From positions 930,001-994,000 of the forward strand of contig NZ_CP042241.1 in NCBI RefSeq assembly GCF_007833275.1: a DNA stretch of 64,000 nucleotides, written 5' to 3'. Under the pieces are notes generated by a model. That model ran no database searches and had not been told where the DNA came from. It saw nothing but the letters and a program-made list of their open reading frames with translations. This stretch comes from Salarchaeum sp. JOR-1 (GTDB lineage Archaea > Halobacteriota > Halobacteria > Halobacteriales > Halobacteriaceae). Shown in pieces: positions 41,699 through 51,897 of the stretch. Positions within the stretch are counted from its first letter, which is position 1. Each line of letters begins with the position of its first letter. The position numbers and the translations under genes are program-made.

Positions 41699-43002
41699 GA
41701 CGGCCAGACCTCAGCCGCCTCCATCCCGGGCCGCAGCCCCCGTGATTCGAGGTCGTCCGCGAGCGCGTCCGCGTCCGGTCGCGGCACCGACTCGCGGGTG
41801 AGCCGCTGGACGAGGAGCGCGGCGAGCATCCCGTGCTCGCGGACGTTCCGCGCGTCCGTCTTGTCCCACGTGTCGGCGTGCGTGTGCCCCCAGCCGCGGC
41901 CGCGCTCCGGGGTCACCGAGTGCAGTTGCACTGCCGGTATCTCGCGCTTGAGGAACGGCCAGTGGTCGCTGAACGGATGGAGCGCGCCCTCCACCCTGAG
42001 TTCGCGGCTCGCCGTGTTCGCGACCGATTCGAGCACGTCCTCGAACGCCGGCGTGCCGTGCGTGAACGCCCGCATCGTCCGGTACCGGCCCGCGCCGTCC
42101 ACGTTCACGACCGACCGGATATCTTCGGAGTCGAGGCGGTCTGCGAGCGCGCTCGCGCCGAGCAGGCCGACTTCCTCGCCGCCGACGGTGACGACGCGGA
42201 CGCGTGCGTCGAGGTCGAGGTCGGCGAGGACGCGGGCCGTCGCGACGACGGTGGCGACGCCGCAGCCGTTGTCCAGCGCGGCCTCCGCGATGTCGTGGCC
42301 GTCGTGGTGCGCGAGTACGACCACCTCTTCGTCCGTGTCGGGGCCGAACACGCCGGTCGCGTTGTGTCCCTCTCCCGGTACTGTGTCGGCGGAGACTGAG
42401 AGCGAGACCTCGCCGTCGCGGTCGGCGTACTCGCGCAGCCACGTCCCGGTCTCCGCGGAGACGCCGACAGCGGGGACGGCGGCCTCCCGGTCGAACCGGA
42501 GCGCGCCCGTCGGCGGCAACTGCCCCTGCTTGTGGTTCGCGAACACGAACGCGCTCGCGCCCGCCGCCACCGCGTGCCCGAACTTCTCCATCCGGTGGTA
42601 GAGCCGGTCCATCCCGGGCGGCGTCTCCGTCGAGGCGACCACGACCTTCCCCGCCACGTCCGCGGCTTCGATTTCCTCCGGCGTGCCGTGGCCCACGTCC
42701 ACCAACTCGCCGTGCACGTCCCCGCTCGGCGAGTAGGGGAGCGCGAGCGCCTCGAACGACCGCTCGACGGGACTCGTGACGCCGAACTCGGTGTCTCCGC
42801 GCCGCCACGCGTTCATCTCGAACGGTTCGACCGCGACGCTCCGTGCGCCCGCGTCCTCGAAGGCGTCCGCGACGAGGTCGGCGGCGCGGCGTTCGCCCGG
42901 CCGGCCGCTCATCCGGTCGCCGAGTTCGGCGAGGTCGCGGAGGAAGGTTCCTGGGTAGTCGTCCGCCCACAGCCGTCCGAACGCCTCGGGAGTCTCGACC
43001 AT
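41686..43002 (-). CDS. M28-family zinc aminopeptidase with PA domain
   Basis: A 438-residue peptidase. Metal ligands are recognised in VVVLAHHDGHDIAEAALDN near residues 223-241, the catalytic glutamate pair in VTVGGEEVGLLGA near 259-271, and a final histidine in HTHADTWDKTD near 381-391. A PA-type insert spans about 95-185 (VAGKVVVASTETPPG; FVFANHKQGQLPPTG). No signal peptide is seen, so it is probably cytoplasmic. Start ATG 43002. It is divergent from pepF. Confidence 0.92.
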   Translation of the reverse strand: MVETPEAFGRLWADDYPGTFLRDLAELGDRMSGRPGERRAADLVADAFEDAGARSVAVEPFEMNAWRRGDTEFGVTSPVERSFEALALPYSPSGDVHGELVDVGHGTPEEIEAADVAGKVVVASTETPPGMDRLYHRMEKFGHAVAAGASAFVFANHKQGQLPPTGALRFDREAAVPAVGVSAETGTWLREYADRDGEVSLSVSADTVPGEGHNATGVFGPDTDEEVVVLAHHDGHDIAEAALDNGCGVATVVATARVLADLDLDARVRVVTVGGEEVGLLGASALADRLDSEDIRSVVNVDGAGRYRTMRAFTHGTPAFEDVLESVANTASRELRVEGALHPFSDHWPFLKREIPAVQLHSVTPERGRGWGHTHADTWDKTDARNVREHGMLAALLVQRLTRESVPRPDADALADDLESRGLRPGMEAAEVWPSHWE

Positions 43003-43092
43003 ACCCGGGGTGTCGCTCGCTCGCCGGAAAACTACTGCCCCCGCCGACCCGGTTTGCGAACGCTTAACAGCGCTGACCGGTTGGATTCGCCC

Positions 43093-44883
43093 ATGAGCAG
43101 CGTTCCCGAGCGCAGCGACATCGCGGAGGAGTACAAGTGGGATCTGGAGAGCATTTACGCCACCGACGAGGCGTGGGAGGAGGCGTTCGAGACGGTGAAG
43201 GGACGGCTCGACGACCTCTCGAACTACGAGGGCCACGCCACCGAGGACGGCGACACCCTCCTGGACGTGCTGGAACTCCGAGACGAACTCATGCGGGAGG
43301 TCGCGAAGGTGTCGTCGTACGCGCGGATGCGGTCCGACGAGGACACGCGCGACCAGGAGTATCAGGCGCTGTCCGCGCGAGCTTCGAGCCTCGTCTCGCA
43401 GGCGTCGAGCGCGGCGTCGTTCATCGAGCCCGCCATCCAGGAACTCAGCGAGGACGACATCGCCGAGATGGTCGCGGAGACGGAGGGCCTCGACGAGTAC
43501 GAGCACTACTTCGAGGACGTGCTGCGGCAGAAGGATCACACGCGCTCCGCCGAAATCGAGGAACTCCTCTCGGAACTCGGGGAGGTCACGGGCGCGCCCG
43601 GCGACATCTACTCGATGCTGACGAACGCGGACATGACGTTCCCCACCGTCGAGAAGCCGAGCGGGGACGCCGTCGAAATCAGTCAGGGGAACTTCACCAG
43701 CCTCCTCAAGAACTCCGACAGGGAGTTCCGCCAGACCGTCCACGAGTCCTACTTCGAGGAGCTCGAATCGGTGCGGAACACCATCGGGTCGACGCTGAAG
43801 AACAGCGTGAAGGCGGACGTGAAGACCGCGCAGGCCCGGTTCTACGACACCGCCCGGGAGGCGGCATTGGACGACACGAACGTCCCCGTCGAGGTGTACG
43901 ACACCCTCGTGGACACGGTGAAGGGCAACCTCGACAAACTCCACCACCACGCGGAACTCAAGCAGCGCCAGCTCGGCGTCGACGAGCTGAAGCCGTGGGA
44001 CTTCTACATGCCGCTCGCGGACACCGAGAGCCCCGACATCACGTACGAGGAGGCGAAGGAGCACGTGGTGGACGCGGTCGCGCCGCTCGGCGAGGACTAC
44101 CAGAACCGAGTGGACGAGGGCCTCGACTCCCGCTGGGTGGACGTGTACGAGAACCGCGGGAAGCGCTCGGGCGCGTACTCCGGCGGCACCTACGACACCC
44201 AGCCGTTCATCCTGATGAACTACCAGGACGACATCTCGTCGATGTACACGCTCGCCCACGAACTCGGGCACAGCCTTCACAGCCAGTACACGGGCGATGA
44301 ACAGCCGTACGTCTACTCGCACTACGACATCTTCGTCGCGGAGGTCGCGTCGACGGTGAACGAGGCGCTGCTCACCCAGCACCTCCTCGACACCGTGGAG
44401 GACGACGCGTTCCGCCGGCACGTCCTCAGCGAGTACCTCGAACGCTTCCGCTCCACGCTCTACCGGCAGACGCTGTTCGCGGACTTCGAACACCAGATTC
44501 ACACGCTCTCCGAGGAGGGCGAAGCGCTCACGCCCGACCGCATGGACGAGGTGTACGGCGACCTGAAGGAGTCGTTCTACGCGCCCGCCGACCTCGACGA
44601 CCACATCCGCCGCGAGTGGATGCGCATCCCCCACTTCTACTACAACTACTACGTCTATCAGTACAGCACGGGCATCTCGGCGGCGGTCGCGCTCAGCCAG
44701 GACATCCTGAGCGAGGGCGACGACGCGGCGCGGCGCTACCGCGAGTTCCTCGCGATGGGGAACAGCGAGTACCCGCTCGACGCCCTCCAGCACGCCGGTG
44801 TGGACATGACCTCGCCCGAGCCGATCGAGGCCGCGATTTCGGTGTACGGCGACTACCTGGACGAGATGGACGACCTGGTGTAA
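43093..44883 (+). CDS. pepF: Oligoendopeptidase F (M3 family)
   Basis: A 596-residue cytoplasmic metallopeptidase that degrades oligopeptides. The zinc motif lies in [12 protein letters not shown] near residues 388-399 with the third ligand glutamate in [12 protein letters not shown] near 417-428. The N-terminal domain begins [20 protein letters not shown], typical for PepF. Start ATG 43093. It precedes the proteasome ATPase gene by 47 bases on the same strand, a reasonable pairing for peptide turnover. Confidence 0.95.
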   Translation: MSSVPERSDIAEEYKWDLESIYATDEAWEEAFETVKGRLDDLSNYEGHATEDGDTLLDVLELRDELMREVAKVSSYARMRSDEDTRDQEYQALSARASSLVSQASSAASFIEPAIQELSEDDIAEMVAETEGLDEYEHYFEDVLRQKDHTRSAEIEELLSELGEVTGAPGDIYSMLTNADMTFPTVEKPSGDAVEISQGNFTSLLKNSDREFRQTVHESYFEELESVRNTIGSTLKNSVKADVKTAQARFYDTAREAALDDTNVPVEVYDTLVDTVKGNLDKLHHHAELKQRQLGVDELKPWDFYMPLADTESPDITYEEAKEHVVDAVAPLGEDYQNRVDEGLDSRWVDVYENRGKRSGAYSGGTYDTQPFILMNYQDDISSMYTLAHELGHSLHSQYTGDEQPYVYSHYDIFVAEVASTVNEALLTQHLLDTVEDDAFRRHVLSEYLERFRSTLYRQTLFADFEHQIHTLSEEGEALTPDRMDEVYGDLKESFYAPADLDDHIRREWMRIPHFYYNYYVYQYSTGISAAVALSQDILSEGDDAARRYREFLAMGNSEYPLDALQHAGVDMTSPEPIEAAISVYGDYLDEMDDLV

Positions 44884-44930
44884 CGACCCAAAGGGACTTC
44901 TACGCGCGGGCCATACTGACGGCTAACAGG

Positions 44931-46157
<1,227 letters not shown>

Positions 46158-46205
46158 CCGTCCGGTAACCGACACTCCTTATTTCGCGCGGTCGCTTTTC
46201 GGGGT

Positions 46206-46685
46206 ATGAGCAGTATCCGTATCGCGTGGGGAACCGGGACGGCCCCCACCGAGATGGCGGCGTACGACGCCGCGCTGGCGGACGCGAACCTCCACAACTA
46301 CAACCTCGTCACCGTCTCCTCGGTCATCCCCGCGGACGTGCCCGTCGAGGTCGTCGGCACCGCGCCCGACCTCGGGCCGGCGGGGAACCGATTGACGGTC
46401 GTGGAGGCGCACGCGAGCGTCGCCGGCCCCAGTCGGGCGAGCGCGGGGCTCGCGTGGAGTCGCAGCGAGGGCACCGGCCCCGGGTTGTTCTACGAGGCCT
46501 CCGGCGAGACGGACGCGGACGAGATCGCGGACGTGGTTCGCACGGGCCTCGACGCGGGCCGCGACCTCCGCGACTGGGCGTTCGCCGGCGAACAGGTGGA
46601 GACCGCGACCGTCACCGCGGGGGCGGGCGAGTACGCGTCCGCCGTCGTTCTCGCCGCGTACGGCGACAGCACGCCGCTCTGTTAG
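46206..46685 (+). CDS. pdaD: Pyruvoyl-dependent arginine decarboxylase
   Basis: A 159-residue proenzyme that makes agmatine from arginine, feeding polyamine and agmatidine formation. Self-cleavage at the serine pair in LVTVSSVIPADV (residues 35-46) would create the pyruvoyl group. NYNLVTVSSVIP and the later GPSRASAGLAWSRSEGTGPG are typical. Start ATG 46206, with the TATA-like TTATTTC about 25 bases upstream (46178-46184). It stands alone after pan. Confidence 0.93.
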   Translation: MSSIRIAWGTGTAPTEMAAYDAALADANLHNYNLVTVSSVIPADVPVEVVGTAPDLGPAGNRLTVVEAHASVAGPSRASAGLAWSRSEGTGPGLFYEASGETDADEIADVVRTGLDAGRDLRDWAFAGEQVETATVTAGAGEYASAVVLAAYGDSTPLC

Positions 46686-46781
46686 CGCGCCGACCGAGCA
46701 TTGCTCATTTATGCACGCGCCTCCTACTATCAGGTAGATTGCTGTGAGTCGCTCGCGAACCACGCCAGTAATCGCACACTC

Positions 46782-47354
46782 ATGACAGGCCACGTATACC
46801 AGCTCTCCGCGAACTTCGACCTCCCGCTCGAGGACTTAGAGGACTATCTCGACGACCCCGACCTTCCGCCGGAAGTCGAAGCCCTCGAAATCGACCGTCG
46901 GAACCGCATGCTGTTCATCAAAGCCGTCGCGGCCGATGATTCCCTCAGCAAGTACACGCCGACCGCTCAGCTCAAGGCGAAGGTCGAGGAGAAACGCATC
47001 TACGACCAGGACGAGGAGGAACGCCAGTGGGCGCGCCGGAACGACGAAGAAGACGAAATCACGTCCGAACTCGTCGAGTACGCGAGCTTCTCCGGCGACC
47101 TCGAAACCGTCCTCCAGAACACCGCCGTCCGCTACCCGATGTTTCTCCTGCTCCGTGACATCGCCCTGCTCGACGTGGAGGGAACGCTCACCGCCATCAC
47201 CGCCGACGACGAGGGGGACGAACTCCAGGCGACCCGCGTCGTGGACGGCGAAGCCCGCCGCGCGGCCGTCGAAGTCGTCGAGCAGTCTCAGGCCAACGGG
47301 AACGGCAGCGGGAACGACGGCGTCGACTGGCGCGGCAACGAGTACATCAACTAG
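46782..47354 (+). CDS. Haloarchaeal conserved protein (DUF7110-like)
   Basis: A 190-residue acidic protein. Its N-terminal half has YQLSANFDLPLEDLEDYLDD and SKYTPTAQLKAKVEEKRIYD, which I recall from the haloarchaeal DUF7110 family; the central region YASFSGDLETVLQNTAVRYP is helical, and the C-terminal 40 residues are disordered, glycine and asparagine rich. Start ATG 46782. Function is unknown. It is followed by the DUF5811 gene 50 bases later. Confidence 0.75.
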   Translation: MTGHVYQLSANFDLPLEDLEDYLDDPDLPPEVEALEIDRRNRMLFIKAVAADDSLSKYTPTAQLKAKVEEKRIYDQDEEERQWARRNDEEDEITSELVEYASFSGDLETVLQNTAVRYPMFLLLRDIALLDVEGTLTAITADDEGDELQATRVVDGEARRAAVEVVEQSQANGNGSGNDGVDWRGNEYIN

Positions 47355-47404
47355 CTCGCCCCGGGACGAAGGCTTATCCGCAGTCCCGCCCAAACACGAA
47401 TATC

Positions 47405-47770
47405 ATGAACGGGAACACGCCGTACGCCGGGCCGAACACGCCCGACGTCGCACTCTCCTCCGCGCAGCATCGCGCGCTCCGCGAGAGCCTCTCCCGCATC
47501 GCGTCCCGAACCCGCGAGTTTCTGCCGGACGAGTACACCGTCGGCTCCGAGGTGAATCAGGGGTCGAACGGCCCGCAGGCCACCGTCGCCGTCCGCCCGC
47601 CCGTCGGAAACCCCGTCTCAGCGGGTTTCACGCCCGACTTCGACGAGGGTGACGCCGACCTCATCCCGCCCGCCGAACGCGACGAAGTCGCGCGGGGACT
47701 CGCCGCGAGCGCCGCCCTCCAGGTGAAGGTCGCGCTCGCGAACGCGGACATCGACCCGCCCGCACGATAA
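47405..47770 (+). CDS. DUF5811 family protein
   Basis: A 121-residue haloarchaeal protein. The start MNGNTPYAGPNTPDV, the segment RTREFLPDEYTVGSEVNQG near residues 37-55 and VRPPVGNPVSAGFTPDFDEG near 63-82 match the DUF5811 family (from memory). The protein is small, acidic and soluble. No function is known. It is convergent with a small membrane protein gene 14 bases downstream. Confidence 0.83.
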   Translation: MNGNTPYAGPNTPDVALSSAQHRALRESLSRIASRTREFLPDEYTVGSEVNQGSNGPQATVAVRPPVGNPVSAGFTPDFDEGDADLIPPAERDEVARGLAASAALQVKVALANADIDPPAR

Positions 47771-47783
47771 CTCTCCGACTCTC

Positions 47784-48044
47784 CTACTCGGCGCGCGGCG
47801 GTGCGCCGAACAATCCGTACGCGACGAGCGCGAGCGCACCGAAACTCCCGGCGCTCACGCTCGCCGTCACCGACGCGCCCACCGACTGTCCGATGACGAC
47901 TCCCGCCAGCAGGAGCAACGGCACTCCGACCAGCACGAGGTCGTAGACGGACGCCCCGACCGCCGACCCGAGCAGGCGGTCGAGCGGCGACGGCCCTTCA
48001 CCGGACGGTACAGTCTCACCAGTACTCGTATCGGGTCGATACAT
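47784..48044 (-). CDS. Small two-helix membrane protein
   Basis: An 86-residue protein from ATG 48044 (MYRPDTSTGETVPSGEGPSP). Two hydrophobic segments lie at about residues 32-52 (VYDLVLVGVPLLLLAGVVIG) and 57-79 (VTASVSAGSFGALALVAYGL), with a short polar C-terminus. No known family was recognised. The N-terminal 20 residues are polar, so the ends are probably cytoplasmic or both outside. Confidence 0.65.
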   Translation of the reverse strand: MYRPDTSTGETVPSGEGPSPLDRLLGSAVGASVYDLVLVGVPLLLLAGVVIGQSVGASVTASVSAGSFGALALVAYGLFGAPPRAE

Positions 48045-48059
48045 CACGCGCTCTAGCAC

Positions 48060-48384
48060 GCACTACGAAATTCTAAACGTTACGGCGGCTGTTCTCGCCC
48101 GATACCAGTGCAGTACGGAAGAGAACGCCACACTCGGAGCCCGGAGCGCTTTGACACGCCGACAACGGAAGAAACAGCGCGCCCCCCGTTCGGCCGACGG
48201 CCCTAAACCCTCCCGCGGCTCGCGGCTTCGCCGCCCGCGTGTTCGGCGCCCGCCCACTTCGCTCGGCCCGGCTTCTAGACGCTCGCGCTCGGCGGTCGAC
48301 TGTCCGGCGGCGCGTCGCACCGCCTCGGCTCGCGTCTCGCTGGCGCTCGCTCGTTCGGTGGAACCTCGCTACGCTCGGCTCCAC
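48060..48384. other. Gene-free region rich in CGCT/GCGAGC-type inverted repeats
   Basis: No gene was found in these 325 bases. The right half repeats elements such as CTCGCGGCTTCGCCGC, CACTTCGCTCGG, CTCGCGCTCGGC and GCTGGCGCTCGCTCG, forming many possible hairpins. The last 27 bases (48358-48384) make an imperfect hairpin directly after the infB stop and could be its terminator. Such repeats are common at haloarchaeal transcript ends. Confidence 0.5.
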
Positions 48385-50187
48385 CTACTTCCCCCAGAAG
48401 GGGTCGCGGTTCCGGCGTTTGTCGACGAACATGGAGAGGGCTTCGCGTTCGTCCGCGGGGATCTCCTCGGCGAGTTCCTGTTCGAGTACCTTGGCGTGCT
48501 TCTCGGGGAGGTCGACCCAGAGCTCGTCGCCTTCCTTGACGTCGCGGCCGACCGTGGGGCCGTCGATGGAGACGCTGACTCTGTTGCCGGCGCGGACTTC
48601 GTCCACGTCCTCGCCCTGCTCCTGGATGCCCTTGACGACGCCGACGCGTTCGAGTTCGTTCCCGTCGAACTTCCCGACGGGCGTGTTGCGCTTGAGGGTG
48701 CCGGAGAGGACTTCGACGCCGACGACGGCGGGGTCGGACTGCCGGAAGACGTGGTCTTCGAGGATGCGGAAGCGCGCGGGCCGCCGGATGTTCTCGAAGA
48801 CGGCTTCCTTCTGCTGGCGTTCGATGGCCTCGACGTGCTCCTCGTAGCGCTCGACGAGCTGGTAGATGACGTCGCTCTCGAAGAGTTCGACGCCGTCCTC
48901 CTCCGCGCGCTGTTCGGCGTCCGCGAGCACGTCCACGTTGAATCCGAGGATGCAGCGGTGGGTGTCCTCGTCGGCGGTGGTCGCCATGGACACGTCCCGG
49001 GGCGCGATGTCGCCGACTTCGGCGCGCATGATGGGGATTTCGGCCTCCTCGAGGGCGTTCGCGAGCGCTTCGAGGCTGCCGAGCGTGTCGGCTTTCACGA
49101 CGACGCCCTCCTCCTCGGTCTCCACGGCGATCTCCGCGAGTTCGGCCTCGACTTCGTCGATGACGTCTTGCAGCGGGCGGTCGCGGACGGCGCGGACGGG
49201 CGCGCCCGCCATCGCGTCGTCCAACTCGGGTGCGGCGATCTTCACGCCCGTCGCGGCGGAGAGTTCCTCGACGTTCTCGAACCGCTTTTCGGTTCGTATC
49301 TCGGCGAGCGGCTGGGGTTTCAGGAGCGCCCTGACCTCGGTGACGATGGTCTCGTTCAGGCCGCCGACGACGATTGTGTCGTCCTCGCGGACGGTGCCGT
49401 CGTAGAGGATGACGTCCACGGTCGTCCCGAACCCCTGCTCTTCTTTCACCTCCAGCACTGTCCCAGCGCCGGGGCCGGTGATGTCGACCTCCATGTCCTC
49501 CTTCATGTAGCGCTGCGCGAGCCCCATCAGGACGGTGAGGAGGTCTGGGACGCCCTCGCCGGTCTCCGCGGAGACGGGGATGACGCCGATGTTGTTCTGG
49601 AAGTTCTGGAGCCGCCAGTAGAGGTCGCTGGAGAAGCCGTGATCGGAGAGTTCGCCGATGAGTTCGTAGAGCGCCTCGTCCAACTGCTGGCGGACTCTGT
49701 CCGATTGCGCTTCGTACGTCTCCTGGACGGGCGCGTCCTCGTGCGGCCGCCATCCCGGAATGGTGTCGATTTTGTTCGCGGCGACGACGAACGGCGTCTG
49801 GGTGTCCTGGAGGATGCGGATTGCTTCCTCCGTCTGCGGCTGGAAGCCGTCGTTCACGTCCACGACGAGGATGGCGATGTCGGCGAGCGCGCCGCCGCGG
49901 GAGCGCAGCGTGGTGAACGAGTGGTGGCCGGGCGTGTCGATGAACAGCAGGCCGGGGAGGTCGAAGCTCCCCGGGTCGATGAGGCTGCCCGCGACCTCCG
50001 ACACGACGTCGAGCGGCACGGCGGTCGCGCCGATGTGCTGGGTGATAGCGCCGGCTTCGCCCTCGATGACGGCGGATCCTCGAATCTTGTCGAGGAGGCT
50101 GGTCTTTCCGTGGTCGACGTGTCCGAGGACGGCGACGATGGGCGTACGGAGGTCGCCGGGTTCGGACGCAGAGTGTTCCTGAGACAT
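48385..50187 (-). CDS. infB: Translation initiation factor IF-2 (aIF5B)
   Basis: The 600-residue GTPase aIF5B, which promotes subunit joining in archaeal initiation. P-loop GHVDHGKT near residues 22-29, IDTPGHHSF near 86-94, and NKIDTIPGW near 140-148. Domains II, III and IV follow, and the C-terminal FWGK is family-like. Start ATG 50187 gives a short acidic leader MSQEHSASEPGDLR; the reading upstream has no similarity. Divergent from the PRC-barrel gene. The leader RNA has a hairpin just before the start. Confidence 0.96.
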   Translation of the reverse strand: MSQEHSASEPGDLRTPIVAVLGHVDHGKTSLLDKIRGSAVIEGEAGAITQHIGATAVPLDVVSEVAGSLIDPGSFDLPGLLFIDTPGHHSFTTLRSRGGALADIAILVVDVNDGFQPQTEEAIRILQDTQTPFVVAANKIDTIPGWRPHEDAPVQETYEAQSDRVRQQLDEALYELIGELSDHGFSSDLYWRLQNFQNNIGVIPVSAETGEGVPDLLTVLMGLAQRYMKEDMEVDITGPGAGTVLEVKEEQGFGTTVDVILYDGTVREDDTIVVGGLNETIVTEVRALLKPQPLAEIRTEKRFENVEELSAATGVKIAAPELDDAMAGAPVRAVRDRPLQDVIDEVEAELAEIAVETEEEGVVVKADTLGSLEALANALEEAEIPIMRAEVGDIAPRDVSMATTADEDTHRCILGFNVDVLADAEQRAEEDGVELFESDVIYQLVERYEEHVEAIERQQKEAVFENIRRPARFRILEDHVFRQSDPAVVGVEVLSGTLKRNTPVGKFDGNELERVGVVKGIQEQGEDVDEVRAGNRVSVSIDGPTVGRDVKEGDELWVDLPEKHAKVLEQELAEEIPADEREALSMFVDKRRNRDPFWGK

Positions 50188-50190
50188 GGT

Positions 50191-50213
50191 GTAACCCCGA
50201 AAACGGTTGTTAC
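50191..50213 (-). promoter_or_regulatory. Leader hairpin immediately upstream of infB start
   Basis: In the transcript the segment reads GTAAC, then two bases, CCG, a TTTT loop, CGG, one base, and GTTAC: five plus three paired bases with a small bulge. It ends three bases before the infB ATG. A TATA-like TTTAA lies at 50236-50240, so the hairpin should be in the mRNA leader. It could restrain translation of infB. Confidence 0.45.
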
Positions 50214-50307
50214 GTGTGAAGAACGCGCTCGGCGATTTAAGACTCCCGGAATACGGGACTTCGGGCGCCCCGCGGGCTTTATGTGGATTCGGGAACCAGC
50301 GTGGGGT

Positions 50308-50550
50308 ATGGCCGACATTCTCGCCGAGAACCTCTCCGGGAAGGCGGTGATGGGCTCTGACGGAACCGAACTCGGGATGCTGTACAACATCACGATGAAC
50401 CTCAAGACGGGCGAACTCGTGGACTTGCTCGTCGAACCGAACGAGGAACTCGGGACGGCGCTCGACTTCTCGCGGGACGACCGCGGGCACTACGAGGTTC
50501 CCGTGGGTCGCGTGCAGGCGGTGAAAGACTACATCGTCGTTCGGCGATAG
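50308..50550 (+). CDS. PRC-barrel domain protein
   Basis: An 80-residue protein that is essentially one PRC-barrel: ENLSGKAVMGSDGTELGMLY near residues 7-26, then KTGELVDLLVEPNEELG and YEVPVGRVQAVKDYIVVRR. Archaeal copies are often linked to RNA metabolism. A TATA-like TTTATG at 50278-50283 is about 27 bases upstream of the ATG, consistent with a leaderless mRNA. Its TAG stop overlaps the nob1 GTG by one base. Confidence 0.93.
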   Translation: MADILAENLSGKAVMGSDGTELGMLYNITMNLKTGELVDLLVEPNEELGTALDFSRDDRGHYEVPVGRVQAVKDYIVVRR

Positions 50551-51008
50551 TGCGCGTCCTCGACTCGTCGGCGTTCATCGCGGGCTACGAGACGGACGAC
50601 GACGTCGCCACGATCCCGCTCGTCCGCGAGGAACTCACCGACGCGTCCGCCTATCGATTCGACGCGATGGAGGGCGGCGGGATGCGCGTGCACGTCCCTG
50701 ACGAGTCCGCCGTGCGCGCGGCCCGGCAGGCCGCCCGCCGCACCGGCGACCTCGACACGCTCTCCGACACGGACCTCCGCCTCGTCGCCGCGGCGCACGA
50801 CCTCGACGCCGTGCTCGTGACCGACGACTACGCGATGCAGAACGTCGCGGCCGACCTCGGCGTCGACGTGGACGTGGTTCAGCAGGCGGGAATCACGGAG
50901 AAACGCGAGTGGGTGTTCCAGTGCCAGGGCTGCGGACGGACGTTCGACGACGACCGGGAGCGCTGTCCGGTCTGCGGGAGTTCGCTGACGCGGAAGAACC
51001 CCGACTAG
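50550..51008 (+). CDS. nob1: rRNA maturation endonuclease Nob1
   Basis: A 152-residue PIN nuclease with a zinc ribbon, which in archaea cuts the 3' end of 16S rRNA. LDSSAFIAG at the start holds the first catalytic aspartate, DTDLRLVAAAHDL near residues 73-85 and VTDDYAMQN near 91-99 give the others, and CQGCGRTF plus CPVCGS near 128-149 form the ribbon. It is translationally coupled to the PRC-barrel gene, a known archaeal pairing. Stop shared in a CTAG with the convergent small gene. Confidence 0.94.
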   Translation: MRVLDSSAFIAGYETDDDVATIPLVREELTDASAYRFDAMEGGGMRVHVPDESAVRAARQAARRTGDLDTLSDTDLRLVAAAHDLDAVLVTDDYAMQNVAADLGVDVDVVQQAGITEKREWVFQCQGCGRTFDDDRERCPVCGSSLTRKNPD

Positions 51009-51136
51009 CGGGAATCGAGGCCGAGGGAGACGAGTTGGCGCAGTACTTCCTGCTGCGTGAGGTCGTGTTCGCTCGCGAGGCGTTCTACCTCCGCGATCAC
51101 TTCCTCGTCGTAGACGGCGGACAGCTTCCGACCCAT
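51005..51136 (-). CDS. Small ribbon-helix-helix-like protein
   Basis: A 43-residue protein, MGRKLSAVYDEEVIAEVERL followed by ASEHDLTQQEVLRQLVSLGL. The pattern fits a CopG/Arc-type ribbon-helix-helix DNA-binding protein. On the reverse strand a TATA box ACTTATAT (51161-51168) is centred about 29 bases before the ATG, so the mRNA is probably leaderless, and this decides the start over longer frames. No toxin gene is next to it. The stop shares CTAG with nob1. Confidence 0.72.
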   Translation of the reverse strand: MGRKLSAVYDEEVIAEVERLASEHDLTQQEVLRQLVSLGLDSR

Positions 51137-51160
51137 ATTGTGTGGGTTGGTAGCACGGGA

Positions 51161-51168
51161 ATATAAGT
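51161..51168 (-). promoter_or_regulatory. TATA box for the small RHH-like gene
   Basis: ACTTATAT on the reverse strand, 25 to 32 bases before the ATG at 51136. Spacing matches a leaderless archaeal promoter. No Shine-Dalgarno sequence is present between it and the start. Confidence 0.6.
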
Positions 51169-51195
51169 CTCTGTCAGTCGCGCGTCCGCGCACCG

Positions 51196-51897
51196 TCAGA
51201 CGGACAGGTAGACGAGGAGGAACTGGACGGCGTTGTACACCGTGTGCGCGAGAATCGGCGCGACGAGGTTCTCCGTGTGGAGGTATATCGCGCCGAGCAC
51301 GAGCGAGATACAGAACAGCTGGGTGAGGGACGCCGCGACGGCGAGCGCCGGCGCGGTCGCGTACGCGAAGACGTGCACGCCCGCGAACACCGCGCTCGCC
51401 ACGACGACCGCCAGCCGGGGCGAGTAGTGGCTGTACAGCGTCTTCTGGACGAACCCGCGCGCGAGCAGCTCCTCGCCCGGCGCGACGAACAGGACGGAGA
51501 CGACGGCCATCACGAGCGCGATGGTCGGATTCGCCTCGATGCGTTCTTGCACGCCGTGGCTCGCCGACGGCACGTTCAGGGCGGTCGTGAGCACGCTGAA
51601 CGCCCAGAGCAGGCCGAGCATCGCGACGCCGGCCGCGAGACCGATGCCGACCGTACGAGCGCTCGGGCGGTCGAGGTCGAAGAACGCCCAGTCGCCGCCG
51701 CGGACGTGCACCGCGGCGACGGCGACCGCGCCGATGACGGCGCTCGCGAGCGCGGACTGCACGCCGTACGAGAGGGCTCCGGGGACGCCAGCGGTGGCGG
51801 CCGCGCCGACCGCGCCAGCGACCGATCCGAGGAGGACGGCGGCGAGGCTGACGAGCGCGACCCGCGCCGCCGCGGCGTACGCGTCGAATCCCGCCAT
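51196..51897 (-). CDS. CPBP-family intramembrane protease (CAAX-like)
   Basis: A 233-residue membrane protein with about seven hydrophobic segments. The Abi/CPBP motifs are APGEELLARGFVQK near residues 142-155 (EEx3R type), FAGVHVFAY near 174-182 and PILAHTVYNAVQF near 214-226, which would form the catalytic site. Relatives cut prenylated or membrane proteins or give bacteriocin immunity; the role here is unknown. The ATG overlaps the pgi stop (TGATG). It is the second gene of that operon. Confidence 0.9.
   Translation of the reverse strand: MAGFDAYAAAARVALVSLAAVLLGSVAGAVGAAATAGVPGALSYGVQSALASAVIGAVAVAAVHVRGGDWAFFDLDRPSARTVGIGLAAGVAMLGLLWAFSVLTTALNVPSASHGVQERIEANPTIALVMAVVSVLFVAPGEELLARGFVQKTLYSHYSPRLAVVVASAVFAGVHVFAYATAPALAVAASLTQLFCISLVLGAIYLHTENLVAPILAHTVYNAVQFLLVYLSV

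Noticed and set aside
43003-44793. Upstream extension of the M28 peptidase frame to 1035 residues
   Set aside because: The added part is antisense to pepF. ATG 43002 gives a full-length family protein.
48151-50307. Upstream extension of the PRC-barrel frame (to 799 residues)
   Set aside because: It is antisense to infB. Only the last 80 codons, from ATG 50308, match PRC-barrel.
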